From Arthrobacter sp. GMC3 (lineage in GTDB: Bacteria; Actinomycetota; Actinomycetes; Actinomycetales; Micrococcaceae), in the NCBI RefSeq assembly GCF_002929305.1, contig NZ_PJIO01000013.1:1-64000 (forward strand): a stretch of 64,000 bases of DNA, written 5' to 3'. Position 1 is the stretch's first letter, and each line of letters opens with the position of its first letter. The notes beneath the pieces were generated by a model. That model was given only the letters and a program-made list of their open reading frames with translations. It ran no database searches and was not told the DNA's origin. The position numbers and the translations under genes are program-made. This document shows, piece by piece, positions 18,365 through 27,281 of this stretch.

Positions 18365-19128
18365 TGGGCTTCCATTTCGGCAATCCTGGTGTAAACCAAG
18401 GCACTGTGCAGGCTCAAACACAGCTCGGCAATTTCGCGTGCGGCCTCCGCCGCCCTGGCGGCCGCGGTGCCGTCCTTGCGCGAGGACAAGGGCGAAACAG
18501 CGCTTTCGATCAGGCTAAATTCGCGATCAGCCGCCGCATGGAAGGGGCGCAGGTGCCGCGGTTCCAAGCCGTGCGCGGCGAGGTCGGTGCAGGCCTTGGC
18601 TACGCGGAGTGCGTGGTCGTCAAAATATCCGTTCCGCATTTCTACCAGCCCATAGCTGAGTAGGGACTCAAGCATCTGCGCACTGGCTCCACATTCGGCT
18701 CGGAGCTGGTCGGGCGTCAGTGCCCGGCTCCGTCCCTTGTGGACCAGGGCCAGCTCATCGGAGACCATGCGGGGGGCGATGGAAACGCCGGGCGGCAGAT
18801 TTTGGGGTGTTTGTCCCTGGTCAATCGCATCAAGATACTCACGAATAACCTTCAGGGGAAGGTAGTGGTCGCGCTGCAGGGCCAACACAAACCGCAAACG
18901 CTCGACGTCGGCGTCACGGAACTGCCGGTATCCGGCGGCCGTGCGCTGGGGGGCGATTAACCCCTTCTCTTCATAAAACCTGATCTTGGAGGCCGTCACG
19001 GAGGGAAAGTCCTGCGTCAATTGTGAGAGGACTTCGCCGATATTGAAGATGACAGCCACGCCGTGTCGCCGATTGCTGGATTGCACATCCACCAACCGGT
19101 GACCGGCGCTTTGGTTCATGCTCGCCAC
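18361..19128 (-). CDS. ftsR: MerR-type regulator FtsR
   Basis: A 255-residue MerR-like regulator whose orthologue in Corynebacterium glutamicum activates ftsZ (Rv1828 in M. tuberculosis). The HTH begins FNIGEVLSQL, with SVTASKIRFYEEKGLIAPQRTAAGYRQF as recognition and wing, then RLRFVLALQRDHYLPLKVIREYLDAI. The C-terminal half contains SRALTPDQLRAECGASAQMLESLLSYGLVE, the second winged-helix-like region characteristic of this branch. The GTG at 19128 has AAGGG 5 nt upstream and lies 8 bp after garA. The assignment is based on sequence pattern plus conserved neighbours; effect on division here is inferred. Confidence 0.85.
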   Translation of the reverse strand: MASMNQSAGHRLVDVQSSNRRHGVAVIFNIGEVLSQLTQDFPSVTASKIRFYEEKGLIAPQRTAAGYRQFRDADVERLRFVLALQRDHYLPLKVIREYLDAIDQGQTPQNLPPGVSIAPRMVSDELALVHKGRSRALTPDQLRAECGASAQMLESLLSYGLVEMRNGYFDDHALRVAKACTDLAAHGLEPRHLRPFHAAADREFSLIESAVSPLSSRKDGTAAARAAEAAREIAELCLSLHSALVYTRIAEMEAQ

Positions 19129-19136
19129 GTGTGCCC

Positions 19137-19616
19137 TTAGGATTTCGTGGCGTCTGCGGTACTGAAGTAGTACGTGAGGCGGAACTTTCCGATCTGCACC
19201 TCGGCACCGGTTTGCAAGCGGACAGAGTCCACCCGGTCGCCATTGACGTACGTGCCATTCAAGCTTCCGGAGTCGGTGAGTTCGAAGCCACCCTGAACCT
19301 TGTTGAACTGCACGTGCCGGCGCGAGACGGTCACATCGTCAAGGAAGATGTCAGCATCCGGGTGACGTCCCACCGTTGTCACGCTGCTATCCAGCAAGAA
19401 CCTGGCGCCTGCATTGGGGCCCGCATGGGCAACAAGCAGGGCCGAGCCTGCGGGAAGCGAATTGACAGCGTTTTGCTCGTCGGCGGCAAGAGCCGGCGTC
19501 AAGGGCTGACCGGAGCCCTCCGGGGAGAGCTGAATTGAGGTCGTGTCAGAGACGCCAGGCTGATTTTGGGAGTCCGCCTGATCATTAACCCCGGCGTTGT
19601 TACCCATGTCAACCAT
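19137..19616 (-). CDS. garA: FHA-domain TCA-cycle regulator GarA/OdhI
   Basis: A 159-residue regulator. Unphosphorylated GarA/OdhI inhibits 2-oxoglutarate dehydrogenase and, in mycobacteria, modulates glutamate enzymes; Ser/Thr kinases PknB and PknG relieve this by phosphorylating an N-terminal Thr-Thr motif. Here that motif is SDTTSIQL (Thr25-Thr26), compared with ETTSV in the characterised proteins. The FHA domain covers about 68-145 with VGRHPDADIFLDD, SRRHVQF and SLNGTYVNG, including the phosphothreonine-binding Arg, Ser and Asn. The ATG follows CAGGAGGAACACCA. It is directly after gcvH and before ftsR on the minus strand. Confidence 0.92.
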   Translation of the reverse strand: MVDMGNNAGVNDQADSQNQPGVSDTTSIQLSPEGSGQPLTPALAADEQNAVNSLPAGSALLVAHAGPNAGARFLLDSSVTTVGRHPDADIFLDDVTVSRRHVQFNKVQGGFELTDSGSLNGTYVNGDRVDSVRLQTGAEVQIGKFRLTYYFSTADATKS

Positions 19617-19704
19617 TGGTGTTCCTCCTGAACATCGTCACTGGAAATTGCGCCATCAAAAAGCCTAGTCTTCGCAGCTTAAAAGGTGCTGGGACTTAGC
19701 TGTT

Positions 19705-19716
19705 GTTACTAGTAAC
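19705..19716. promoter_or_regulatory. Perfect 12-bp palindrome abutting the gcvH stop
   Basis: GTTACTAGTAAC is a perfect palindrome that starts immediately next to the gcvH stop codon in the 100-bp gap before garA. Its size and position fit an operator for garA better than a terminator, because there is no loop. No bound protein is known to me. Confidence 0.35.
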
Positions 19717-20103
19717 CTAGCTTACCTTTTCCTGGTACTGTGCCGCACTCAGCAAGGTGCCGTAGCTGGCAGCATCGCTCAAAGTGATCTCAACGAGCCA
19801 GCCGGCACCGTAAGGGTCTGAGTTGATCAGGGCCGGGTCGGTATCCAAGGCCTCGTTACGGGCGCTGACAGTGCCCGTCAGGGGCGCATAGATGTCGCTG
19901 ACGCTCTTGGTGGACTCCACCTCACCCACCACGGTGTCGGCGGCAACTTCGGTGCCGGTCTCGGGCATCTGCGCGTACACCACGTCGCCGAGGGCGTCCT
20001 GAGCAAAATCGGTGATGCCAACCCGAACCACACCATCGGCGTTAGGGGCGGAAACCCACTCGTGCTCGGCGGTGTAGGACAGTTCTGCAGGAATATTGCT
20101 CAT
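19717..20103 (-). CDS. gcvH: Glycine cleavage system H protein
   Basis: The lipoylated carrier that shuttles the aminomethyl intermediate between the P, T and L proteins. At 128 residues it has the family length. The lipoyl lysine is Lys66 in GEVESTKSVSDIYAP, and the N-terminal YTAEHEWV is typical. GAAAGG precedes the ATG at 20101-20103. The gene heads a minus-strand group (gcvH, garA, ftsR, bfn) that is conserved in actinobacteria. I saw no glycine riboswitch in the 210-bp upstream region. Confidence 0.96.
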   Translation of the reverse strand: MSNIPAELSYTAEHEWVSAPNADGVVRVGITDFAQDALGDVVYAQMPETGTEVAADTVVGEVESTKSVSDIYAPLTGTVSARNEALDTDPALINSDPYGAGWLVEITLSDAASYGTLLSAAQYQEKVS

Positions 20104-20317
20104 GGGGGGCGCCTTTCAATCGTTCCTCGCCACCGGCGGGAATTTGAAGTTTCAAAGTACAACAGAAAACACGGCCATTGGGTGCTGTTCCCGCCGACCA
20201 ACTCCAGTCTTTAGGGTGAAATCGTTATTGACAAGTCGAATGGGCCTTCGAAGCCGATTCCGCACAAATTGGCGTTTGTACTAACGCACCCTCGCTCCGT
20301 GGTGACATGATTCCAGT

Positions 20318-21085
20318 ATGAGCAATTCCCCAGCACTGAATCCGGAAGAAACCCCAACGCCGGACATCACCATGGCATCAAAGGGCCGGGCGAAAATGCT
20401 AGTATGGCTGACCCGGACCATCATCGGCGCCGCCATTGCCGTGGTTCTTGTGGTGGTATTTCTCATCGCTTCCGTCACCGTCCCCCTCACATGGGCCAAC
20501 GCCATCAAAAGCCAAGTCGGCCCGCAGCTGGGCAACAGTATCCCGCTGGGGATGTTTTATGGCTTCACGTTCTCGTTTGTTCCCGTCCTGCTCGCCTGGC
20601 AGGCACATCACAAGAATCTCCACAAGTGGTTGCGCATCACCATCGTTGTTGTGGCAGCGCTTCTGACCCTTCCCAACCTACTGACGTTAAGTGTGCTGTA
20701 CGGAACGTCCACTTCGTCCAGGAATGCACTGTCCATCTGGAATACCGGGGGCGCCAACTGGTTTGGCGCCTGGAGTCAAGCGTTCATGGTGGTCGGCATC
20801 GTCACCGCCATTGCCGTGATTATTCTTTCCCGAATCTGGCTCCGCCGGGGCAAAAAGATTCGCCAGATCAAGGCCGCCGAAAACCTGGTCCGTGAGAACG
20901 AGGCAGCTACGGCCCGAGTCGCCCAGGAAGCGGCCCGGACGGCCGAGAAACAATCAAGGGAGGCCGCCCGGTTGGCCGAGAAGTCTGCCAAGGCAACCGC
21001 GCGTGCCACCAGACGCCACAACGGCCCACAGAACCCACCCACGGAAGACACCGCTTCGAGCGCCCGGCAGGACCCGGAACTCTAG
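20318..21085 (+). CDS. Four-helix membrane protein with alanine/arginine-rich coiled-coil tail
   Basis: I do not recognise a characterised family in these 255 residues. Hydrophobic helices lie at about 29-52, 68-90, 100-124 and 146-170. They are followed by a highly charged helix at about 172-228 in which Ala, Glu, Arg and Lys recur in a coiled-coil-like spacing (ENEAATARVAQEAART, EKQSREAARLAEKSAKATAR), then a disordered tail. The tail should be cytoplasmic by the positive-inside rule. The gene is divergent from gcvH and converges on the LuxR-type regulator, so it forms a single-gene unit. No clear ribosome binding site precedes the ATG. Confidence 0.75.
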   Translation: MSNSPALNPEETPTPDITMASKGRAKMLVWLTRTIIGAAIAVVLVVVFLIASVTVPLTWANAIKSQVGPQLGNSIPLGMFYGFTFSFVPVLLAWQAHHKNLHKWLRITIVVVAALLTLPNLLTLSVLYGTSTSSRNALSIWNTGGANWFGAWSQAFMVVGIVTAIAVIILSRIWLRRGKKIRQIKAAENLVRENEAATARVAQEAARTAEKQSREAARLAEKSAKATARATRRHNGPQNPPTEDTASSARQDPEL

Positions 21086-21145
21086 CCGTCCAGTTCCGCA
21101 CCTGCATGAGGATCACCCACCAAACAGCCGGCCTTACAGCTTCAC

Positions 21146-21177
21146 ATGAAGTCAAATTTGCCCTGAGGCAACTTCAT
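21146..21177. terminator. Nested hairpin between convergent genes
   Basis: ATGAAGT at 21146-21152 pairs with ACTTCAT at 21171-21177, and inside it TTGCC pairs with GGCAA around a CTGA tetraloop. It lies between the membrane-protein gene and the end of the opposing regulator, and probably terminates transcription from both sides. Confidence 0.55.
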
Positions 21178-21233
21178 CAAGTAGGGGAAAGGTCGCTGGA
21201 TTCGCTCGCCGCTGCGGGCACTCCGCGCTAACG

Positions 21234-23843
21234 CTACGGCCTGCGTTTGGAGCCCGGCCAACTTGGCGCTGATCGTGTCAACGCACTGGCCAGATCCGTC
21301 CTTTTCGTCACACCCAACCTCTCAAAAAGGTGCCCAACGTGGGTGTCCACCGTGCGAACGGAAATAGTCAGCTTTTCCGCGATCGAACGGTTGGACATCC
21401 CTGCCACGATCAATGACCCAATCTCGCGCTGCCTTGCTGTCAGCGCGATCGGGGCAGGTACCGAAGGGACCCATACGCCCATCGTGTTCAGTTCTGCCAC
21501 GGCGGAGGCGATCACGCCGGCATCCCCCTCCACCAAGGCGCGGGCGTGGGCCACCATGGCTGAGGGAACCTTGCCTTCGACACGGCCCGCAGCCGCTTCC
21601 AACGCCTCCGTGAGTGCGGCACGGTCAATTTGTTCGGCGTGAACCACTCGCAGGTGCAGTCCCCACATGACCCCCAAGGCGCTGCCCGCCTCCGTGCACC
21701 ACAGCACGAATTCATCAATTTGCCTTGCCAGATCGGCGTCGGCAAGAGCAGATCCCACCAAAAGCACCCGGTATCGGCTTTCAGTTTCGATGCTGCGATT
21801 CATGGTGGATTCCCGATCACGGTACTCCTCCCGCGCAGAGCGGGCCCTCTCCAAATCGCCGCGATGAACGTAGGCAAAGGCAAGCCCGGCCCAGGCCAAC
21901 GGTTCCAGTCCAGTCGCGGGACCTGCAGCAAATCGTGACAAGGCGCCGCGGAACTCGCCCGTCGCCTGCTCCCATTGACCAAAGGACAAACAGGCATAGC
22001 CGGTTCCGGTCTGGTAGATCCCGGAATCGTGACGTTGACCAATATCTTCGACGACGTCGGGAAAGAATGCCGCAAGTACGGGGTCACCCATCCACTGTGC
22101 GGCCCAAAATCTAGCCGAAAGAATAGCCGTGCGTAGCGCAGGGAACGACGCATGCTCCGGGCCAATCCCACCCAATTGCCGCACAGCCAGCTCCATGGCA
22201 GTAGTCGGCTTTCCCGCCTGACCCAAGGCAAAAACGTGCGATGGCACTAAAGTCATGTTGGCCGGATGGTCTGAGGCCGCCAGCGCAGCGTCGATTCCTG
22301 CCAAAAACTCCTCGTACCTGCCCCCATATCCGAGCCGTGACAGCTGGTCGATGGCTAGCGCGCTGGCGTGCTCCCCCATGGGGTCAACGGCCTTTTCGGC
22401 CTCAGCCAGTTGCAGCAGCGCCGTTTCCATGTCGCCGCGGTGAAACTGCCACAGATCAGCCATGACGCTGGCACACTGCGCTAAAATTCCATCCGGAACC
22501 AGGCCACCAGAGCTGGCGTGTTCCCGCACGGACATGATGTCCGATTCGGACTTCAGCGTCTCGCCCAAGTCCCTAAACGCCCTGGCACGCAGCAGGAGCG
22601 CCTGGACCCGTTCAGCGTCGTTCATGTCCGCATGCCCCAGGGCCAATGTTGCCAGCCGTACAGCTCCCCGCGGCTGAGTCATTGATTCGGCAGTCTCCCC
22701 CGCAAGCACAAGGGTCCCCACATCCGGCATGACCTGGCACTCCAACGCCCAATCCACCCAACGGGAAATCCCTGCGGGTCCCTGGGCGTGCAACTCGTGC
22801 TGGGGTAGATACTCAAAGAGATCCCGTTTGCGCTGCGGATAGAGCAAAGAACGCAAGGTTTCCGCATAGAGCGGGTGCCCGATTCTCACATTGGCCTGCC
22901 CACTTTCCGGCGTGTCAATGACGATGAGCAGCCTGTCCACCAGTTCCCGCAGGACGCTATCGGAGGCCATGGCGGAGATGGTTGCCAGGGGCACGGTTTC
23001 AGCCAATGCCACCAAATCGGCAATGGTGCGTTGTTCCGGTGAGAGTGTGGTGATGTCGCGGGCCAGCAGGTCGGTCAGCCGACGGTCAGCTCGCAGGGGT
23101 GCCGTCCAGGTCAAGGCGATCCCGCCATACTTGACATCTCCCGCCGCCACGATTGAGTAGAGCAATTCACGGACGTGCAGGGGATTTCCGGCCGTGGTGA
23201 GCCAGAGCCGGTAGGCCATGTCGTTGGAGGCAGGCTCCTCCAACGCACAGCGCAGAATCAGTCGCACCGACTCGTAGCTCAGGGGTGCCAGTTCGATCCG
23301 CTCCACCCGGCCACTGCGCCACAGAGCGTCAATGGCCGTGGGCATGCCGGGGTTCTCCCGCACCGAGGCAAACAGCCTGGCCTGCCCGTTCATCAGAACC
23401 ATCCGCAACACCTTGGCACTGTCGTCGTCGAACAAGTGAAGGTCTTCGGCGTAGATCACCGGAGGCAGCCCGCCCGGCGCGGTGATGAGGTTTTCCAGGA
23501 CAAGTGCCGCCAGGGCCTCAAGGGTGGCCGGGACGTGACCTGCATTGCCCGTCAGGGGGCCAAAAGTGGTCAGGGGGGTGGAGTTCTCATGAGGCAGTGG
23601 CAGGCGGACGACGGCGGATGGGGCATCGGCCGCCTGACTGGCCTCCCCGGCACCGTCCTGATAGGCGGCCAGCGCCGCGGAAACAACTGTCGACTTGCCC
23701 ATTCCAGGGGGGCCTACCACCACCACCCCGTCCTTGCCGGACCTGAGCTTGTCAAGCAGGTTGTCGATCTCCTGTTCGCGACCCACGATGGGCCAGCGAA
23801 CACGAGGCGGCAATGATTGCGAAAACGGACAGTGTGAGACCAC
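21234..23843 (-). CDS. Large LuxR-family ATP-binding regulator (LAL/STAND type)
   Basis: An 869-residue transcription regulator. The N-terminal AAA/NACHT-like ATPase has Walker A VVGPPGMGKST (about 42-52) and Walker B-like VIYAEDLHLFDDD. The middle 500 residues are helical and TPR-like, rich in Ala/Leu. The C-terminal LuxR HTH reads TARQREIGSLIVAGMSNRSIAEKL followed by VRTVDTHVGHLFERLGV at about 805-855. This is the layout of MalT-like and LAL regulators that respond to a small ligand. The GTG at 23841-23843 follows AGGGGGAAG. No obvious target operon is adjacent, and an AT-rich promoter region lies upstream at 23880-23960. Ligand and regulon are unknown. Confidence 0.88.
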   Translation of the reverse strand: MVSHCPFSQSLPPRVRWPIVGREQEIDNLLDKLRSGKDGVVVVGPPGMGKSTVVSAALAAYQDGAGEASQAADAPSAVVRLPLPHENSTPLTTFGPLTGNAGHVPATLEALAALVLENLITAPGGLPPVIYAEDLHLFDDDSAKVLRMVLMNGQARLFASVRENPGMPTAIDALWRSGRVERIELAPLSYESVRLILRCALEEPASNDMAYRLWLTTAGNPLHVRELLYSIVAAGDVKYGGIALTWTAPLRADRRLTDLLARDITTLSPEQRTIADLVALAETVPLATISAMASDSVLRELVDRLLIVIDTPESGQANVRIGHPLYAETLRSLLYPQRKRDLFEYLPQHELHAQGPAGISRWVDWALECQVMPDVGTLVLAGETAESMTQPRGAVRLATLALGHADMNDAERVQALLLRARAFRDLGETLKSESDIMSVREHASSGGLVPDGILAQCASVMADLWQFHRGDMETALLQLAEAEKAVDPMGEHASALAIDQLSRLGYGGRYEEFLAGIDAALAASDHPANMTLVPSHVFALGQAGKPTTAMELAVRQLGGIGPEHASFPALRTAILSARFWAAQWMGDPVLAAFFPDVVEDIGQRHDSGIYQTGTGYACLSFGQWEQATGEFRGALSRFAAGPATGLEPLAWAGLAFAYVHRGDLERARSAREEYRDRESTMNRSIETESRYRVLLVGSALADADLARQIDEFVLWCTEAGSALGVMWGLHLRVVHAEQIDRAALTEALEAAAGRVEGKVPSAMVAHARALVEGDAGVIASAVAELNTMGVWVPSVPAPIALTARQREIGSLIVAGMSNRSIAEKLTISVRTVDTHVGHLFERLGVTKRTDLASALTRSAPSWPGSKRRP

Positions 23844-24120
23844 GTCGTTCTTCCCCCTACGTCACAAAACATTGAAGCGATAAATACATTGTTTCTAGAT
23901 GATTTATATACTAACCTTTTGGATGATGCTATAGAAATTTTCGACATTTATCGAACGTCACGTAGGATAATGGACATAATTGGGCTAGGTCACCACAAAT
24001 GTCACGCGGGGCCACTTTCTGAGCAGGGCGAAATCATGCAGGCGCGGCAGTATTGAATTTGACCGGTGTGCCGAAAGACGGGGCCAGACTGCAGAGGGGT
24101 GCGCAGAGGCGCCAAACAAG

Positions 24121-26007
24121 TTAGAGCACAGTGACGAATCTGGTGATGGCATCGCGCAAGATTCCCGCTAGTCCGCGCTCAGAGCTCATCCCGGAACGAG
24201 CGTTCAGTGCCATGTCCGGCCTGTCGGTGATCAAGGCGTCCACGTCATCGCGCAGCTTCTGGCGCAGGCCGGACTCGCTGTTGACCGTCCAGACGTAGAT
24301 CTCCTTGCCATGCCTCCAAGCATCGTCTCGCAGGCTGGTGGAGTAGGACCACTCCTCCACGACCACAAAATCCGCAGTGGTTTCCGGGACTGCCACGCCG
24401 GCAAAAGCCATGGTGTAGCCAGTGTAGGCGGATGGGCGCAGTTGCTTGAGTTCCTCAATACTGGGCTTGTCTAGGGAATGGAAAATATTGTTGGTGAAGG
24501 CGTCCATGGACTCCATCTCGGCCACTAGGCGCGGGACCAGGTTGGGACCTTCGCCACCGTGCAGCTTGATCTCCACCAGCAGCGGCATTCGGAGTTCCTT
24601 GGCCCGCCCCAGGTAGTCGCGGAAGGACGGCACGGCCGCAGTGTGGCCCTGTCCGTCGCTGACTTCAAGGGCAGTAATTTCCGCCAGTGTCAGCTGGCCA
24701 ACCGTGACGTTCCTGCCAGCCAATCGCTGTAAGTTGGCGTCATGCATGGCCACGAATTCGCCGTCACTGGTTTCCATGACGTCCATTTCGACCATATCTG
24801 CACCAGCTTCAGCGGCCGCTTCAAGTCCGGGGATCGTGTTTTCCACTCCCCCTGCGGAGAATCCGCGGTGCGCAAGTACAAGCGTGCCGGGCGTTTGCTG
24901 CAGGGATTCCATGGCCGGGATATTGACGGCAGCCAGCCCCGCTACCGCGCACACCATAGCGGTAGCAACCACCAAGGGGCCGCGCCACCCGCCGCCCATT
25001 CTCGGCGCACCCACGGCTGCCACGCCGTCACCCGACGCCAGTGGGATCGGTGTTGCCACCACCATCGTCGGCGCCAGGACTTGTCCGCGCCGGAACAGTT
25101 CAAGGAGCATCGCACACAGCACCGCCACGGTAATGCCCACCACCAGCAGGCCCACCACCTCGGAAATGCCGAGTCCCACGGCAGCGGCCACGGGGGAAAG
25201 ATCCGGTGCTACGGCGTCGGTGAGAACCGTGGGCAGTGTTGCCACTGCGATCAACGCGAACCCCACAATATTGGCCGCAACAAACACGATCACAATGGCC
25301 GCGATGAGGGTGAAGAATGCCTGCCTCGTTAGTCGCCAGCTCAACCGGTAGGCGGCGAAGCCGGATGCGTCCGTCAGGGCAAAGACGGGCAGGACCAGGC
25401 ACAGGCGCACATTGAGAACAAACAAGGCCAGCAGGAAGATGACATAGGCCGTCGTCCCCGAGGCCGATTTCAGCAACTCTCCGGTAATGAAATCCGGAAT
25501 AGCCATGGTGCGGGTCAACGCTGAGAGGAACCCGAACTGCGAGAGAGGCAGAATCACGAACAAGTACAGCAACAGCGCCAGTGAACCCGGACCGGAGAGT
25601 TTGCGCAACAGGCGCCTGGCATCACCCACTAGCTCAGCGAGAGTGAACGTCCCGTACGTCCTCATCCTGGCGCATGCCAGCAGCAGCACGGTCAGCTGAA
25701 GCGAGACCACCATCAGCGCCAAGACGATCAACGCAAGCAGAAGTGCAAGCGAAAGCGGGACGGTGAAAATGGTTCCCAGCGTGTTCATGTCCACCCCGTG
25801 CAGCCCGGCTGCTGAGAGCACCTCGCGGAACAACCAGCGGATTACCGGCAGGGCGATCAACGCCGTTAGTCCCTGAAATCCCAGATACAACAAGATCATG
25901 CGCCAGCCGCTGTGCCGCACCGCCCACACAGCATTGCCCATCAGGGCGGGGAACAGATTCTTGGGGGAAAGTTCAGAAATCCGCTCCGGGCGAGCTTTGG
26001 CGCTCAC
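24121..26007 (-). CDS. Membrane-bound glycerophosphodiester phosphodiesterase
   Basis: Hydrolyses glycerophosphodiesters to sn-glycerol 3-phosphate and an alcohol. Residues about 30-360 form a multi-helix membrane domain (the GPDPase_memb type). The C-terminal TIM-barrel begins TLVLAHRGFSAGGVENT, with the catalytic and calcium-binding residues in GADMVEMDVMETSDGEFVAMHD, and ends with the substrate-binding VWTVNSESGLRQKLRDDVDALITDRPD. At 628 residues it matches the YqiK/membrane GDPD class. Its GTG start overlaps the upstream MpaB-family stop as GTGA, so the two are coupled. It could act on phospholipid head groups or teichoic-acid-type polymers. Confidence 0.9.
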   Translation of the reverse strand: MSAKARPERISELSPKNLFPALMGNAVWAVRHSGWRMILLYLGFQGLTALIALPVIRWLFREVLSAAGLHGVDMNTLGTIFTVPLSLALLLALIVLALMVVSLQLTVLLLACARMRTYGTFTLAELVGDARRLLRKLSGPGSLALLLYLFVILPLSQFGFLSALTRTMAIPDFITGELLKSASGTTAYVIFLLALFVLNVRLCLVLPVFALTDASGFAAYRLSWRLTRQAFFTLIAAIVIVFVAANIVGFALIAVATLPTVLTDAVAPDLSPVAAAVGLGISEVVGLLVVGITVAVLCAMLLELFRRGQVLAPTMVVATPIPLASGDGVAAVGAPRMGGGWRGPLVVATAMVCAVAGLAAVNIPAMESLQQTPGTLVLAHRGFSAGGVENTIPGLEAAAEAGADMVEMDVMETSDGEFVAMHDANLQRLAGRNVTVGQLTLAEITALEVSDGQGHTAAVPSFRDYLGRAKELRMPLLVEIKLHGGEGPNLVPRLVAEMESMDAFTNNIFHSLDKPSIEELKQLRPSAYTGYTMAFAGVAVPETTADFVVVEEWSYSTSLRDDAWRHGKEIYVWTVNSESGLRQKLRDDVDALITDRPDMALNARSGMSSERGLAGILRDAITRFVTVL

Positions 26008-26870
26008 GCGGTGGCTGCCTTGGCCCTGACCTTGCGGTAAGGGTGGGTGTCGACCTTGGTGGTGAGCTCGCTAATGACCGTATCGTACGAGGCATTCTTA
26101 CGTGCGGCCGCCATCAGGGCCTTGGTGGTCTTGGACGCGGCACCCAGGTTCATGGGCCGGCCCGCAATGCCATACAGCAATTGTGCCCATTCCGGCAGCA
26201 AGGCGATGATGCCGTCTTGGATGATGACACCTGTCCACACTTTGACCGGGTTCCCCCAGAGCGTGGGACGACGCAGGCCACGAGAAATCTCTGCTGCGGG
26301 AAGCGTCAGCGCCATCCAGTCTTGCCGGGTGTGGATGTACACATCCAGTTCCGCCCGGGTTGCTGGAATCTTGGCTGGATCCACACCGGCCAGCTCCGCA
26401 GCCTTGTGCTGCTCTTTGACTAGCTGGTCCTGTTCGGCCGCGCTCAGGGCAGGGCCGTAGAGCTCGGCGCCGCGCAAAACCCCCCACACGATGGTGTTGT
26501 GGGTCCATTGAAGCCATGCGTCTGTGTCGGCGCGCAGGATCTCGCCGGTGACCGGATCGGTCCAGGTACTGGCCGCGTGCATGCGCCGCACCGAGGCACC
26601 TGCCGCGTCGGCGTGGGCCTTGTCGCCAAAGATTGTGGTGTCGATGTAGCGCCCGGTGCGTTCGGCCCGCCCTGGGCCATCGCCGGCGAAATCGCTGACC
26701 TTGTCGAAGAGCCGCATCATGTCTGAGTTCAGTGCTTGCAGCAAGATGGCCGCGACGCCGCCCAGTTTCGAGGACGGATCGGAGAACAGCCTCCAACTGA
26801 TGCTGTCCGGGCCAAAGTACCCATCGTCTTGGCGTGCGGGGCTTGCTTGGGGCGCAGATGTGGCAGGCAT
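26004..26870 (-). CDS. Oxygenase MpaB / DUF2236 family protein
   Basis: A 288-residue protein of the ER-bound oxygenase MpaB/MpaB'/Rubber-oxygenase-like domain family (DUF2236). Recognisable blocks are SWRLFSDPSSKLGGVAAILLQALN, the motif VRRMHAAS with DTDAWLQWTHNT (the conserved His residues expected to bind haem), and YIHTRQDWMALTLPAAE. Characterised relatives cleave prenyl chains or latex; the substrate of the actinobacterial cytoplasmic group is not known. The ATG at 26868-26870 has GAAGAGA upstream. It is translationally coupled to the glycerophosphodiesterase. Confidence 0.8.
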   Translation of the reverse strand: MPATSAPQASPARQDDGYFGPDSISWRLFSDPSSKLGGVAAILLQALNSDMMRLFDKVSDFAGDGPGRAERTGRYIDTTIFGDKAHADAAGASVRRMHAASTWTDPVTGEILRADTDAWLQWTHNTIVWGVLRGAELYGPALSAAEQDQLVKEQHKAAELAGVDPAKIPATRAELDVYIHTRQDWMALTLPAAEISRGLRRPTLWGNPVKVWTGVIIQDGIIALLPEWAQLLYGIAGRPMNLGAASKTTKALMAAARKNASYDTVISELTTKVDTHPYRKVRAKAATA

Positions 26871-27281
26871 GGGTCTCTTCGTCTCGACGGGATCGGGTCT
26901 GGTGTCTGCAACCCGTCACGGAAAATAAGGCCCTGGTGAGGTGAGGCAGACGTTGCGAATACCAACTACGCATTCGCGCAGGGCCACACGCATGGCAATG
27001 CTGACCCCAAAATGATCATACCGATTGTTCCCACACGGTGGGCGAGGCGTTCGTAAACTCCCATATTTCGCGTCGTACCCCAACTTTTAGCAGTGTGGGG
27101 GCGGTATGTGCGTTAAATAGATCGACCCGCATAGCATCGGCGAGATACTATACGGGCCTAGCCGCCGCTAACCTTGAGAAAGGCGCCTTGGCTAAGAAGA
27201 ACATTACCTGCCGCTGGCGGGTTCAGAAGCATCGATAGCGGTATTGAGCGCAAGCTCACATGAAAGCCAGGGTTGCGCAGG
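26871..27281. other. 411-bp intergenic stretch, no gene seen
   Basis: The region lies between the MpaB-family start and the stop of the SMP-30 gene, both on the minus strand. Short open frames inside it lack binding sites and domains. It presumably contains the promoter of the MpaB-GDPD pair and the 3' end of the SMP-30 transcript. I saw no strong hairpin. Confidence 0.4.

Noticed and set aside
20104..20317. Glycine riboswitch upstream of gcvH
   Set aside because: Glycine-operon leaders often carry one, but the conserved aptamer segments of the tandem glycine riboswitch are not seen on the minus strand of this gap.
27038..27238. 66-residue plus-strand frame in the 26871-27281 gap
   Set aside because: No ribosome binding site, no domain and no conserved neighbours; treated as non-coding.
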